Part shown: piece by piece, positions 53,877 to 64,000 of the stretch | Position numbering within the stretch: the stretch's first letter is position 1 | Layout: each line of letters starts with the position of its first letter | Source of the DNA: Stigmatella aurantiaca | Lineage (GTDB): Bacteria > Myxococcota > Myxococcia > Myxococcales > Myxococcaceae | Reading direction: 5' to 3' | DNA length: 64,000 bases | Assembly: GCF_900109545.1 (NCBI RefSeq) | Contig: NZ_FOAP01000035.1 | Coordinates: 1 to 64,000 of the forward strand | Program-made: the position numbers and the translations under genes | Notes under the pieces: generated by a model | Database searches by the model: none | What the model saw: only the letters and a program-made list of their open reading frames with translations | Told to the model about the DNA's origin: nothing

Positions 53877-56800
53877 ATGGAACAGACCTCCTTCTCGCGA
53901 CTCTCCACGCGTGCGACCGATGACCGGTCCTTCATCGAAACCGAGGCCGCGCTGGAGAAGGCAGGTCGCGTCGAAGAGCTCATCCGGCTCTACGAAGGCC
54001 GCGGCAAGGAGGTGCCCGCCCCGGACGCCGCGCGTCTGCTGACGCGTGCCGCGGACCTCGTGCTGGAGCGGCTTCGCAATCCTGCCCGCGCCGAGGAACT
54101 GCTGCGCCGCGCGCTGCTCATGGCGCAGGAGCCGCTGCCGGTGCTGCGGGGGCTGAAGACGCTCTACGAGGCGAAGCAGGACGTGGCCTCGCTCGCGGAG
54201 GTGCTGGAGCGGCTGGGGGCCCTGACCTTCGGGCCCGAGGGCGCCGCCTTCTATGCGAAGGCCGCGGACCTTTACGAGACCAAGCTCTACCGGCGGGACC
54301 GTGCGGTGGCGTGCCTGCAGCAGGCCGTGAAGGCCGCGCCGGACCGGGCCACCTTCCGGCGCATGCGCCAGTTGCTGGTGTCCGAGGACCGCTTCCAGGC
54401 GGCCTTCGAGGCGCTGGAGAGCGAGCGGGAGGCGCTCGGGGGTGAGGGCATGGCCGACGAGTACGCGGCCTTCGCCGAGCGGCTGGTGGATGACCCCACC
54501 GAGCATGAGCTGGCCGGACGCACGCTGGAAGTGGCCCGCGGGATGGAGCCCCAGAACGCCCGGGTGGACAAGACGCAGAAGGCGCTGCAGCGCTTCGAGC
54601 AGACGTGGCGCGACCGCGTCCGCGTGCTGCGCGGGATGTCGCTGGAGGAGCGGGACCGCAAGAGCGCGGCGAGGCTGTCGCTGCTCGTGGCGAAGCTCTT
54701 CGCCTGGTACGACCCGGCGTCGGGCGGCAAGGTGAAGGAGGCGCTGGACCGGAGCTTCCTGCTGTGGCCCGGGATGCCCGAGGCCCTCAACCTCATCGAG
54801 CGGATGGCGGAGCGGGCGGGCGATTTCGCGCCGGCCGTGGCCCAGTTCGAGGCGATGGCTGGGGAGGCCAAGGACCGGACGGCCCAGGTGGACCTGTGGC
54901 TCCGGGTGGGCACCTGCCGCCTGAAGCGGCTCCATGACTCCGCTGGAGCGCTCGCGGCCTTCGAGAAGGCCACGGCGGCGGACCCCTCGCGGGCGGATGC
55001 CGCGAACGTGGCCGCCGAAGCGCTGCTGGAGCAGGGGAAGGCGGCCGAAGCGGCCGCGGTCCTCGAGCGCCATGTGGGCAGCGTGAAGGAGCGCACGGCC
55101 CAGTCCGCCCTGCGGTTGCGGCTGGCGGACCTGTGCCTTGACCAGGTGAAGGACGCCGATGCGGCGCGGGCCCACCTGGACGCCGCCCTCAAGGCGGACC
55201 CCTCGAACGCCCTGGCGGCGTTCCAGCTCGCCAAGCTGCTCGTGGAGGACGAGAAGCTGGACGAGGCGGAGCCCCTGCTGGAGCTGGCCATGCTCGCGCC
55301 GCGGCCGCTCTCGGAGCGCGTCGCCTTCTGCGAGGCCCTCGCCCTGATGTTCGAGGAGCGCGAGGACTCGCGCCGGGCCTTCGAGGTCCTGGCGCGGGCG
55401 CTGGTGCTGGAGCCCGCGAAGCCCCTGCTGCTCGAGACGGTGGTGGAGCACGCGGAGACGGCCCAGGCCCAGGCGCCGCTGGCCAAGGCCCTGAAGCGGG
55501 CCGCCATGGTGGCCCCGGATTCGCACGCGCTCGCCATCTGGCGGCAGCTGGCGCAGCTGCTCCAGGGGTTCCTCGCGGATCCCGTGGGCGCCGAGGCCGC
55601 GTGGCAGGAAGTGCTGGCGCGCGCGCCGGGCGACTCGATGGCCCAGGAGGCCGTGAAGGAGCTCAAGGCCGCCGCGGCGCTCGCGGATGATCCGCGCACG
55701 CGCCTGGAAGGGGAGATCGTCAAGAAGGAGGCCGCGGGTACCTCGCCCGAGGAGCTGGAGCCCCTGGCGCGGCAGCTCGTCGCGCTGGCCCCAGATGAGC
55801 CCGCCCCGCTGGTGCGTCTCCAGGCGCTGTGCGTGTCGCTCTCCAAGTTCGAGGAGGCCGCGGCCCTGGCGGCCCGGTTGGCGACGCTGGCCGAGACTCA
55901 GGTGGAGCGCAGCGACTGGACGGCGCGCCAGGCCAAGCTGTACGCGGAGCGGCTGAACCGGCCGCAGGACGCGGCGCAGCTCTTCCTGAAGCTGCTGTCG
56001 GAGAACGTGTCCACGGGCCTGGTGGTCGGAGGCCTCGACCGGCTGGCGGCGGCGGGCGTCCGCACGGCGGAGATCACCGAGGCGCTGGCCGGCCACTACG
56101 GCCGCACGGGAGACCACCAGCGCCAGGTGGCGGCGATCCAGCAGCAGCTCGACGTCACGACGGAGCCCGCGGCGCGCCACCGTCTGGTGGGCCTGCTGGC
56201 GGACATCTACGAGAAGCAGCTCGCCGACAGCCGGGCGGCCTTCGACTGCCGCGTCCGCGCGCTGCGCGAGGACCCGAAGGATGACGCGAGCCGTGCCGAG
56301 GCCTTGCGCCTGTCGCGGGATCTCTCCGCTCAGGCGGAGCTCGTGCGCGTGCTGAAGACGCTCGCGGTGCAGTCCGAGGAGCTGACGGTGTCCGTGCAGC
56401 TCTTCTCGGACGCGGCGGCGCTGGCCGAGGAGGCGGGTGCGCACGAGGACGCCACCGATGCGCTGCAGTCGGCGCTGGGCCGGTCTCCGGATTCCCCGGA
56501 GCTGCTCCAGAAGCTGCTGCGCGCGTACTGGCGGGCCGGCCGGGTGGGCGATGCCGAGGCCCTGCTGCGCAAGCGCATCCAGGGGGCCAAGGGCGCCGAG
56601 CGCCTGAAGCTGCTGCTCCAGCTGGTGGAGCTCAACACCCAGACCAACCGGCCCCTGGAGGCGGCTGAAGCGCTCCAGTCCGCGCTGTCCCATGGCGCGG
56701 AGGAGGGCAAGCACCTGCCCCGGCTCGCCGAGCTGTACGAGAAGGCGAACCGGCCCCGGGAGCTGAACGAGACGCTGGCCCGCATGGTGGCCCTGGCGGA

Positions 56801-59800
56801 GACCGCCGGCGACACGGACAAGGTGGCGCGCCTGAAGCTCAAGCGCGCTCAGCTCCTCCAGGACTCGCCGGGAGGAGACCAGGCGGAGGCCGTGCGCAGC
56901 TTCGCGGACATCCTCCGTCAGCGTCCGTCCGACCCGGACGCGCTGGCCGCGCTGGAGGGCATGCTGGCCTCGGGCGCCGCGCGTGAGGACGCCGCGCGGG
57001 CGCTGCTGCCGGCCTACGAACTCACGAAGGACCACCGCAAGCTGGTGGCGGCCCTGGACGTGCTCGCCGAGGTGGCGCGGGACGATGTCGCGCGGGCCCA
57101 TGCCCTTCGCCAGGCCGCGCAGGTTCACCTGACGCATCTGCGCCAGCCCGAGCTGGCCTTCGCCTCGCTGGCGCGGGCCCTGCGCATGATGCCGGCGGAC
57201 GCCGCCCTGCGTGTGACGGCCCGTCAGGCCGCGGAAGACGCGGACTCGCTGGACAGCTACGCCGAGATCCTCCAGGAGCTGACGGAGGAGGGGAGCGTGG
57301 GGGCCGCGCGGGCATCGCTGCTGCGTGAGCTGGCCGACGTGCAGGAGAAGAAGCTCGACAACAAGGCGGGGGCCGTCGAGGCCCTGCGGGCCTTGCTGGT
57401 GCTGGAGCCCTCCAACATCGACTGCCTCAAGTCCCTCCAGCGGCTCCACCGGGCCGGTGAGCAGTGGGCCGAGCTGGCGGAAGTCCTCGAGCGGCTGGCC
57501 TCGGTGGCCACGGAGCCCGCGGAGCAGGTGGCCTACCTGCGCGAGGCGGCGCTGCTGCACGAGACGAAGCTGACGAACAAGCAGCGCGCGGCCGCCGCCT
57601 GGCGCACGCTGGCGGAGCGCGACCCGCTCCAGCGGGAGGCCGCCGTTGCGCTGGACCGGCTCTACACGGACCTGGCGCAGGCCAAGGATCTGGCCTGGGC
57701 GCTGTCGCTGCGGCGCAACCAGGAGGGCCAGAGCCCGCAGGGGCGCGAGGTCTCCTTCCGTCTCGCGGAGCTGCTGCGCACCGAGCTGAATGATCCCAAC
57801 GCCGCGCTCAAGCTCTACGAGCGCATCCTGACCGAGGATTCGGGCCACCCGGGCGCGCTCGCCGCGCTGGAGACGTGGGTGAAGGCGGCGTTGCCGACGA
57901 GTGGGACCGCGCTGGAGGTGCTGGATCCAGTCCTCCAGAAGGTGGGCGATCACGCCCGCCGCGTGGCCCTGCGCGAGGCGCGCATGGAGGCCGCGCTCAC
58001 CGTCGAGAAGGTCATCCTGGCAGGGGAGATCCGCCGCATCTACGAGCAGGAGATGCAGCAGCCGTCGCTGGCCTTCATGGCCGCGGTGAAGGCCTTCGCG
58101 GCGGGAGTCGACCGGGACGGCATGCGCCCCGAGCTGGAGCGCTTGGCGCGCGAGACGGGCTCGCACGAGGTGCTGGCGGAGATCTACGAGAACACCATCG
58201 CGGACCTTCCCTCGGGGGACCCGGCCGCGCTGCAGCTGATCCGCCGGGCGGCGGAGCTCCGCGAGCAGCTCAACCAGCCCGAGGATGCGACGCGCCTGTG
58301 GAAGAGCCTGCTGGAGGAGGCTCCGCAGGACAAGCAGGCCCTCGATGCCCTGTCGCGCCTGTACGAGAAGGGCCAGAACGCGAAGAACCTCTCCGAGGTG
58401 TACGCAACCCAGGCCCGCATCGCGGCGGATCCGGAGACGCGGCTCGGCCTGTTGCTGAAGACCGGCGAGGCGTGTGCGAACGCGGGCGAGGATGCGAAGG
58501 CCATCGAGGCCTACCGCTCGGCGCTGGCCATCCGCAAGGTGCCCGAGGGGCTCCTGGCCCTGGAGCAGCTGTTCGCCAAGGGGCGGCGCGTTCAGGAGCA
58601 GGCGGATGTGCTGGCCCAGCTGGCGGAGCAGGCCCCGGACCCCGAGTCCCGGCGCGGTTTCGTCGTCCGCCGGGCGCAGCTCCTGGAGAAGGAGGGGAGC
58701 CCCTCCGAGGCGCTCCTCGCCTACCGCGGGCTGCTGGAGATGGTTCCGGGAGATCCGCAGGCCATCGCGGGCCTGGAGCGCCTGTTCGCCCAGGAGGCGC
58801 AGCGCCTGGAGGCGGCCCGGTTGCTGGAGGCCTTCTACCGGGGCATCAACGACACCCGGAAGCTGGTGGAGGTGCTGGAGGTGCTCCAGGGCTCGGCGGC
58901 GCCCGAGCAGCGGCTGGAGCGCATCCAGGAGATCGCCGTCCTGCGCGAGGGGCTGGGGCAGACCTCGCTGGCCTTCGCCGCGCGGCTGCGTGCCTTCAAC
59001 GAGAACCCGCAGGAGGCCAGCGTTCGCGATGAGCTGGAGCGGCTCGCGGCGGACTCCGGCTCCTTCGAGGAAGTCGCGGCCGCCTACGAGGACCAGCTCG
59101 ACCGCGATGTTCAGGAGCCCCTGGCCGGGGACCTGTGGAAGCGGCTCGCGGCGCTCTATGACGGGCGCCTGAAGCGGTACGACCTGGCCGTTCGCGCCCT
59201 TGAGGAGGTCAGCCGCAGGGATCCCAAGGACCGGCAGGTGCTGGAGGCCATCGCGCGCGTGCATCGCCGCACGGGCGCGCACCGGGAGCTGGCGCTGGTG
59301 ATGCGCCGGCAGGTGGCCGCGGACCCCAATCCCAGCTCGCAGGTGAACCTGCTCTTCGAGCTGGGCCATCTGGCGGAGGAGACGCTGTCGGACAAGGCGC
59401 TCGCCTCGCAGGCCTACCGCGAGGTGCTGGAGCGCAGGCCCGACAACGCCAACGCGCTCAAGCTGCTCGGCAAGGTGCTCGCGGAGATGGAGCGCTGGCC
59501 GGAGCTGGCGCAGCACATCGAGCGGGAGATCCAGATCGCCGACGAGCGCAACGCCCTGGAGGAGGCCTCGGAGCTGCGCGTGCGCCTGGGCCGGTTGAAG
59601 CTCTCCCGGCTGGAGGACCCGCGCGGGGCGCTGGAGCTCTACCAGTCGGTGCTGGCGCGCCGGGCGGGCCATGCCGGAGCGGTGGGCGCGCTGGAGGAGA
59701 TGGCGCGCTCGGACAGCCCGCTGCGAGGCGCGGCGGCGAGCGCCCTGGAGCCGGTGTTCGCCGGGGTGGGCGACCACCTGAAGCAGGTGCAGATGTTGGA

Positions 59801-62800
59801 GGCCCGGGCCTCCGTGGAGCCGGTGCCTCAGGAGCGCGCGGCTCTGCTGCGGCGCATCGCGGAGACGTACGCCGGGCCCATGGAGAACGCGGAGCTGGCG
59901 TTCGTGTACGCCGTGAGGGCGCTCCAGGATCTGCCGGATGAGCCCCGCTCGCTGGAGCTGTGCCTGTCGCTGGTGGATGCCGCGTCGACGCACGAAGAGC
60001 TGGCGGACATGCTCTCCAACATCGCGCCCAAGGCGGGGGATGCGGCGCGAGCGGAGCTGTACCGGGCCCTGGCGCAGCTCCAGGCCCGCATGGGCGAGGA
60101 CGCCGAGGCGCTCGCCGCGTGGCGCAAGGTGCTGGAGGTTCGCCCCACGGACGTGGAGGCCCTGGAGAGCGTGGGCCGTCTGCTCACCTCGGAGGGCAAG
60201 CCCGCGGAGCTGCTGGAAGTGCTCCGCCGCCAGCTGGCGATGGCCGAGGACCCCCTCCGCCGGGCCGCGGTGCTGTTCCAGATCGGCGTGCTCCAGGAGG
60301 ACCAGCTCAAGGACAACCTGGGCGCGCTGGCCACCTTCCGGCGCTTGCTGGAGATCAAGCCCGACGATGCGGGGGCGCTGGCCCGCATGGAGGGCCTCTG
60401 CCAGAAGCAGGAGCGCTGGCCGGAGCTGGCGGACGTGCTGGCCAAGCGCATCGCGCTGCTGCCCGCGGAGGAGGCGCTGGAGCTGAAGTTCCGGTTGGGC
60501 TCCGTGCGCGAGGCGAAGCTGCTCGACAAGTCCGGGGCGCTGGCGCTCTACGGAGAGGTGCTCTCGCTGCAGCCCAACCACGCCGGAGCGGTGGCGCGGA
60601 TGGAGGCGTGGGTGGCCCGCGAGCCCCAGAACCTGCTCGCGGTGGAGACGTTGCTGCGGGCCTTCCGGGCCAGCGGTGACATCCTCCGGCTGGCGCAGCT
60701 CATCGAGACGCGCGTGGGCGTGTCCACGGACGCGTTCGAGAAGAAGGCGCTGCTCGGAGAGCTGGCCACGCTGCGGGAGACGCAGGGCGAGGCGGAGCTG
60801 GCCTTCCTGGCGCTCTTCCGGGCCTTCAAGGAAGACCCCAACGACGGCGAGCTGCGCCGCCGGCTGGAGAACGCCACCGACGCGGCGCAGTCGTACGACG
60901 AGCTGGTGGTGGCCTACGAGGAGGCGCTGCCGCGCGTGGCCGAGGCGGCCGACACGGCGGAGATCTGCCTCAAGCTGGGCCAGATGCTGGAGACGCGGCT
61001 GCGGGAGCCAGAGCGCGCCATCATCTATTACGAGCGGGCGCGTGGCCTGCACCTGGCCGTGCAGGACCGGGCGCTGGTAGCGCTGGACCGGCTCTACGTG
61101 GAGCTGGAGGCGTGGCCGGAGCTGGGCGGCGTGCTGGAGGCGCTCGCCACGGGGGCCACGGTGGTGGCCGACAAGGTCGGCTTCCTGTTCCGCCTGGGCC
61201 AGCTGTGCCAGGAGCGCCTGGACAGCCCGGACCGGGCGGCCTCGGCCTATGAGCAGATCCTCACGCTGGATGCCGGACACCTGGCGTCAGCGCGCCTGCT
61301 CGAGGGGCTGTACGAGGCGGCGGGCGCCTCGGACAAGCTGTACGCCATCCTCAAGCACCAGTCCGACCGCGTCACCGGCCAGGAGCGGGAGCGGGTGCTC
61401 TCGAAGATGGCCCAGGTGTCCGCCGAGGGGCTGAACGACCTGGGACGCTCCATCGAGCTGTACCGGGAGCTGCTGTCGAAGAACCCGCGCAACGAGCAGG
61501 CGTTCGCGGCGCTGGAGTCGTTGCTGGAGCGCGCGGAGCGGCCGGAGGAGCTGCGCACGTTGCTGGCGGACCGGCTGGCGCAGACGCTGGATCCGCGCGA
61601 GATGGTGCGCCTCAACGAGCGGCTGGGCCGGGTGGTGTACCGGCTGCTGAAGCAGCCCGAGGCGGCGGTGCCGTACTTCAAGGCGGCGCTGGACCGGGAC
61701 GCGCGCCACCGGGGCGTGCTGGACACCCTGCGCGAGCTGTACGAGGAGACGGGCCCGCGCGAGGAGCTGGTCAGCGTGCTGCGGCGGCTCGTGCCGCTGC
61801 AGGAGTCCTCCGAGGGCGTGAAGGCGCTGCGCCTGCGCCTGGCCGAGGTGCTCGCGGAGGAGGGGCGCCGCGAGGAGGCGCTGGACGCGGCCCGCCGGGC
61901 GCTGGAAGTCGAGCCGCACACGGTGCCGGACCTGGACCGGGTGCACGCGCTCTTCGTCTCGCTGCGCGCCTACAACGACGCGGTGCGCGCCCTGGAGCTG
62001 AAGGTGCAGGTGCACCTGGCGGCCGAGGAGCGCGAGCAGGCGGTGCTCACGTACTTCGCGGTGGCGGACCTGTGGGAGGGCGCCGGCTCCAAGCCGGAGC
62101 AGTCCGCGAGCGCGCTGGAGAAGGTGCTGGAGCTGGATCCGGCCAACCGGACGGCCTTCGAGCGCGTGTCCACGCTGTACCGGGGCCACAACGACTGGCG
62201 TGCCTACGCCGGGGTGGTGGACCGGTACATGCCCCACCTCGTCACGGACGAGGAGAAGCTCACCTGGCTGCGCGAGCTGGCGCGGGTGCAGGAGGAGCGG
62301 CTCGGCCAGAAGGACGTGGCGTTCCTGGCGCTCTGCCGGGCGCTGCAGATCGACGTCGCCGACGACACCCTCCGCGAGGAGGTGGAGCGGCTGGCGGACG
62401 AGACGGGCTCCCACGAGGAGCTGGCCGCGGTGTACGAGGAAGTGGCGGACGCACTGCCCCGGGGCCGGCTCGCCGAGCGGCTCTACGCCACGCTGGCGCG
62501 TGTTCACGACACGCGCCTGGATGACGCGCCTGCGGCCGAAGGGGCGTTCCGCAAGATTCTCGAGTTCGACCCGACCAACGCCACGGCCCTGGACGGGCTG
62601 GCGGCGATGTTCCAGCGCCGCGGCCGGGACCGCGAGTACGTGGTGTCCCTGGAGCAGAAGCTGGAGGCCGCGGGTTCGATCGAGGCGCGCAAGGGCATCC
62701 TCAAGGAGATCGCGCACGTCTACGACACGCGCATCGGGGACCCGCAGGAGGCGGCTGCCGCGCTGCTCCGGGCGCTGGAGCTCGAGCCGGACGTGGAGAC

Positions 62801-64000
62801 GCTGGGCGTGCTCACGGCGCTCTACCGCCGGCAGAACGCTCACGCGGACGTGGCCTCCTCGCTGATGCGGACCCGCGACCTGGTGGCGACGGTCGAGGAG
62901 CGGGCGCGCATCCAGGTCGAGGTGGCGGGCGTCTACGAGCGGGACATCGGGGACGAAGAGGCCGCGGTGGGGGCCTACCGGCAGGCGCTGGAGTTCGATC
63001 CGAACAACAGCGAGGCGCTGGAGTCCCTGGAGCGGCTGCACACGAAGCTCGACCAGCCGGCGGAGCTGCTGGGGGTGTACGAGCGGATGCTGGAGCTGAG
63101 CACGGACTACCGCGAGCGCGTCCGTGTGCTCTTCCGCAGCGCGGGCATCTGGGAGGACAAGTACCAGAACCCGGCCAACGCGGATGCCTGCATCGAGGCC
63201 ATCCTGGCCATCGATCAGCAGAACCTCCAGGCCATCAAGACGCTCATCCGGCTGCGGCGCGCGCAGGCGCGCTGGGAGGAACTCATCGAGGCCTACGGGC
63301 GCCAGCTCGCGCTGGTGACGAGTCCCCAGGAGCAGGCGGAGCTGTACGTGGAGATCGGCAACGTCTACTACCAGCAGCTCAGGCTGGTGGACCGGGCGGC
63401 GGACACCTTCCACTACGCGCTCAACGCGGATGCCAGCTGCAGGCCGGCGCTCCACGCGCTGGGCAACCTCTACGAGCGCAGCGGCAACTGGCCCTTCGCC
63501 CTGGAGATGCTGCAGCGCGAGGCCCAGATTGCCGGCCAGACGCAGGACGCGGTGGAGCTGCTGCACCGCACGGGCAAGATCAACGAAGACATGCTCATGG
63601 ACACGGGCAGCGCGAAGACCTGCTACCAGCAGGCGCTCGCGATCGATCCGGGCCACCTGGCCAGCATCCGCGCCCTGAAGGGCATCCAGGAGCAGGAGAA
63701 GGACTGGGGCGGCTACGAGCAGACGCTGCTGCAGGAGGCGCAGCAGACGGAGGACCCTCAGGCCAAGGCCAAGGCCCTGCTGGACGTCGCGAAGTACCAC
63801 GCGGAGACGCGCGAGGACGCCGAGACGGCCACGCACTACTACGAGCAGGTCCTCAAGCACGTGCACGACAGCCTGGAGGCCGCACGCCCCCTGGCGGATG
63901 TCTACGTCGCGCGGGAGGACTGGACGGCCGGCGAGCGGATGCTCGACATCGTCACGCGCAAGATGGCGGAGAAGGCCATCGCCGAGAAGGACGGGGCGCT
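53877..64000 (+). CDS. gltI: Giant cytoplasmic TPR protein of the gliding complex (GltI/AgmK type), 3' end beyond window
   Basis: Translation from the ATG at 53877 gives [19 protein letters not shown] and stays open to the last base of the window: 3,374 complete codons, no stop. The protein has no signal peptide. It consists of dozens of helical TPR-like repeats of roughly 34-40 residues (for example [40 protein letters not shown]-like and [15 protein letters not shown] blocks), rich in Leu, Ala, Glu and Arg. Size, repeat type and position match M. xanthus AgmK/GltI, a very large cytosolic TPR protein of the A-motility machinery. Frame was checked by eye at several internal points. The antisense strand is also open for 7.4 kb, but that is codon-bias shadow. 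Confidence 0.88.
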   Translation, partial: MEQTSFSRLSTRATDDRSFIETEAALEKAGRVEELIRLYEGRGKEVPAPDAARLLTRAADLVLERLRNPARAEELLRRALLMAQEPLPVLRGLKTLYEAKQDVASLAEVLERLGALTFGPEGAAFYAKAADLYETKLYRRDRAVACLQQAVKAAPDRATFRRMRQLLVSEDRFQAAFEALESEREALGGEGMADEYAAFAERLVDDPTEHELAGRTLEVARGMEPQNARVDKTQKALQRFEQTWRDRVRVLRGMSLEERDRKSAARLSLLVAKLFAWYDPASGGKVKEALDRSFLLWPGMPEALNLIERMAERAGDFAPAVAQFEAMAGEAKDRTAQVDLWLRVGTCRLKRLHDSAGALAAFEKATAADPSRADAANVAAEALLEQGKAAEAAAVLERHVGSVKERTAQSALRLRLADLCLDQVKDADAARAHLDAALKADPSNALAAFQLAKLLVEDEKLDEAEPLLELAMLAPRPLSERVAFCEALALMFEEREDSRRAFEVLARALVLEPAKPLLLETVVEHAETAQAQAPLAKALKRAAMVAPDSHALAIWRQLAQLLQGFLADPVGAEAAWQEVLARAPGDSMAQEAVKELKAAAALADDPRTRLEGEIVKKEAAGTSPEELEPLARQLVALAPDEPAPLVRLQALCVSLSKFEEAAALAARLATLAETQVERSDWTARQAKLYAERLNRPQDAAQLFLKLLSENVSTGLVVGGLDRLAAAGVRTAEITEALAGHYGRTGDHQRQVAAIQQQLDVTTEPAARHRLVGLLADIYEKQLADSRAAFDCRVRALREDPKDDASRAEALRLSRDLSAQAELVRVLKTLAVQSEELTVSVQLFSDAAALAEEAGAHEDATDALQSALGRSPDSPELLQKLLRAYWRAGRVGDAEALLRKRIQGAKGAERLKLLLQLVELNTQTNRPLEAAEALQSALSHGAEEGKHLPRLAELYEKANRPRELNETLARMVALAETAGDTDKVARLKLKRAQLLQDSPGGDQAEAVRSFADILRQRPSDPDALAALEGMLASGAAREDAARALLPAYELTKDHRKLVAALDVLAEVARDDVARAHALRQAAQVHLTHLRQPELAFASLARALRMMPADAALRVTARQAAEDADSLDSYAEILQELTEEGSVGAARASLLRELADVQEKKLDNKAGAVEALRALLVLEPSNIDCLKSLQRLHRAGEQWAELAEVLERLASVATEPAEQVAYLREAALLHETKLTNKQRAAAAWRTLAERDPLQREAAVALDRLYTDLAQAKDLAWALSLRRNQEGQSPQGREVSFRLAELLRTELNDPNAALKLYERILTEDSGHPGALAALETWVKAALPTSGTALEVLDPVLQKVGDHARRVALREARMEAALTVEKVILAGEIRRIYEQEMQQPSLAFMAAVKAFAAGVDRDGMRPELERLARETGSHEVLAEIYENTIADLPSGDPAALQLIRRAAELREQLNQPEDATRLWKSLLEEAPQDKQALDALSRLYEKGQNAKNLSEVYATQARIAADPETRLGLLLKTGEACANAGEDAKAIEAYRSALAIRKVPEGLLALEQLFAKGRRVQEQADVLAQLAEQAPDPESRRGFVVRRAQLLEKEGSPSEALLAYRGLLEMVPGDPQAIAGLERLFAQEAQRLEAARLLEAFYRGINDTRKLVEVLEVLQGSAAPEQRLERIQEIAVLREGLGQTSLAFAARLRAFNENPQEASVRDELERLAADSGSFEEVAAAYEDQLDRDVQEPLAGDLWKRLAALYDGRLKRYDLAVRALEEVSRRDPKDRQVLEAIARVHRRTGAHRELALVMRRQVAADPNPSSQVNLLFELGHLAEETLSDKALASQAYREVLERRPDNANALKLLGKVLAEMERWPELAQHIEREIQIADERNALEEASELRVRLGRLKLSRLEDPRGALELYQSVLARRAGHAGAVGALEEMARSDSPLRGAAASALEPVFAGVGDHLKQVQMLEARASVEPVPQERAALLRRIAETYAGPMENAELAFVYAVRALQDLPDEPRSLELCLSLVDAASTHEELADMLSNIAPKAGDAARAELYRALAQLQARMGEDAEALAAWRKVLEVRPTDVEALESVGRLLTSEGKPAELLEVLRRQLAMAEDPLRRAAVLFQIGVLQEDQLKDNLGALATFRRLLEIKPDDAGALARMEGLCQKQERWPELADVLAKRIALLPAEEALELKFRLGSVREAKLLDKSGALALYGEVLSLQPNHAGAVARMEAWVAREPQNLLAVETLLRAFRASGDILRLAQLIETRVGVSTDAFEKKALLGELATLRETQGEAELAFLALFRAFKEDPNDGELRRRLENATDAAQSYDELVVAYEEALPRVAEAADTAEICLKLGQMLETRLREPERAIIYYERARGLHLAVQDRALVALDRLYVELEAWPELGGVLEALATGATVVADKVGFLFRLGQLCQERLDSPDRAASAYEQILTLDAGHLASARLLEGLYEAAGASDKLYAILKHQSDRVTGQERERVLSKMAQVSAEGLNDLGRSIELYRELLSKNPRNEQAFAALESLLERAERPEELRTLLADRLAQTLDPREMVRLNERLGRVVYRLLKQPEAAVPYFKAALDRDARHRGVLDTLRELYEETGPREELVSVLRRLVPLQESSEGVKALRLRLAEVLAEEGRREEALDAARRALEVEPHTVPDLDRVHALFVSLRAYNDAVRALELKVQVHLAAEEREQAVLTYFAVADLWEGAGSKPEQSASALEKVLELDPANRTAFERVSTLYRGHNDWRAYAGVVDRYMPHLVTDEEKLTWLRELARVQEERLGQKDVAFLALCRALQIDVADDTLREEVERLADETGSHEELAAVYEEVADALPRGRLAERLYATLARVHDTRLDDAPAAEGAFRKILEFDPTNATALDGLAAMFQRRGRDREYVVSLEQKLEAAGSIEARKGILKEIAHVYDTRIGDPQEAAAALLRALELEPDVETLGVLTALYRRQNAHADVASSLMRTRDLVATVEERARIQVEVAGVYERDIGDEEAAVGAYRQALEFDPNNSEALESLERLHTKLDQPAELLGVYERMLELSTDYRERVRVLFRSAGIWEDKYQNPANADACIEAILAIDQQNLQAIKTLIRLRRAQARWEELIEAYGRQLALVTSPQEQAELYVEIGNVYYQQLRLVDRAADTFHYALNADASCRPALHALGNLYERSGNWPFALEMLQREAQIAGQTQDAVELLHRTGKINEDMLMDTGSAKTCYQQALAIDPGHLASIRALKGIQEQEKDWGGYEQTLLQEAQQTEDPQAKAKALLDVAKYHAETREDAETATHYYEQVLKHVHDSLEAARPLADVYVAREDWTAGERMLDIVTRKMAEKAIAEKDGA

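Noticed and set aside
53874-61280. A 7.4-kb open reading frame on the minus strand (and another at 61287-63866)
   Set aside because: It is exactly antisense to the giant TPR gene. Its translation is Leu/Arg/Gln/His-rich low-complexity sequence, expected from GC-rich codon bias. No domain is seen.

Overview
The window is high-GC chromosomal DNA with long antisense shadow frames, many lipoproteins with proline-, alanine- and glutamate-rich linkers, TPR proteins, an FHA-domain enhancer-binding-protein-like regulator and a locus matching the Myxococcus xanthus Glt (A-motility) G1 cluster. Together these point to a myxobacterium of the Myxococcus/Stigmatella/Cystobacter group. This assignment rests on gene content only; no database search was run.

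Layout. (1) 1-1821 is a small mobile-element patch. Two short inverted-repeat elements flanked by TTA sit side by side, and an IS701-family element (189-1658) is inserted exactly at their TTAG junction. The C-terminus of its transposase continues in the -1 frame. Next comes a composite Imm11/SUFU-type immunity protein (1822-3066) with no toxin gene visible. (2) 3127-9003 holds a GH16 glucanase lipoprotein with a LacI-family-like operator upstream, a secreted protein of unknown function, a tRNA-Gly(CCC) with its own promoter and terminator, a four-PPC-repeat lipoprotein, a glycan-binding-type secreted protein and a zinc-ribbon protein. (3) 9116-12364 is a prfA-prmC-murA operon; a 41-residue extremely basic protein (12519-12644) is divergent from it. 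(4) 12682-19931 carries a CapA-like lipoprotein, a TPR protein coupled to a CNNM/CorC-type membrane protein, and smc. (5) 20018-23582 has a lipoprotein, an FHA/AAA+ regulator lacking a recognisable GAFTGA loop, a small ferritin-like-fold candidate and glutaredoxin. (6) 23745-27893 has groES-groEL under a sigma-70-type promoter with a perfect CIRCE operator, facing a three-gene operon (two unknowns plus a NUDIX hydrolase) preceded by a degenerate CIRCE-like site. (7) 27890-43549 is mixed housekeeping and accessory DNA: rpoZ, a CHRD lipoprotein, an overlapping nucleotidyltransferase/metallophosphoesterase pair, a Gld-type ABC transporter operon with a DUF4340 protein, lysC, a DMF-amidase-like/NHL-repeat lipoprotein, TerC, an HPt-CheB pair, and a DnaC-like ATPase with an unknown partner.

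(8) 43752-64000 (running off the end) is a gliding-motility locus in the order known for M. xanthus: gltD/agmU, gltE/aglT, gltF/cglF, gltG/pglI, gltH/cglE, an RG- and RPERGER-repeat TPR protein, then a giant TPR protein (gltI/agmK type, at least 3,374 residues in the window). In M. xanthus these proteins form an envelope-spanning complex that links a cytoplasmic TPR scaffold, an inner-membrane FHA/TonB-like protein, periplasmic and lipoprotein TPR parts and an outer-membrane barrel to the AglRQS motor. The motor genes and gltABC are not in this window. The most novel-looking part is the unassigned repeat protein between gltH and gltI, along with the intrinsic terminator that splits the cluster after gltG.
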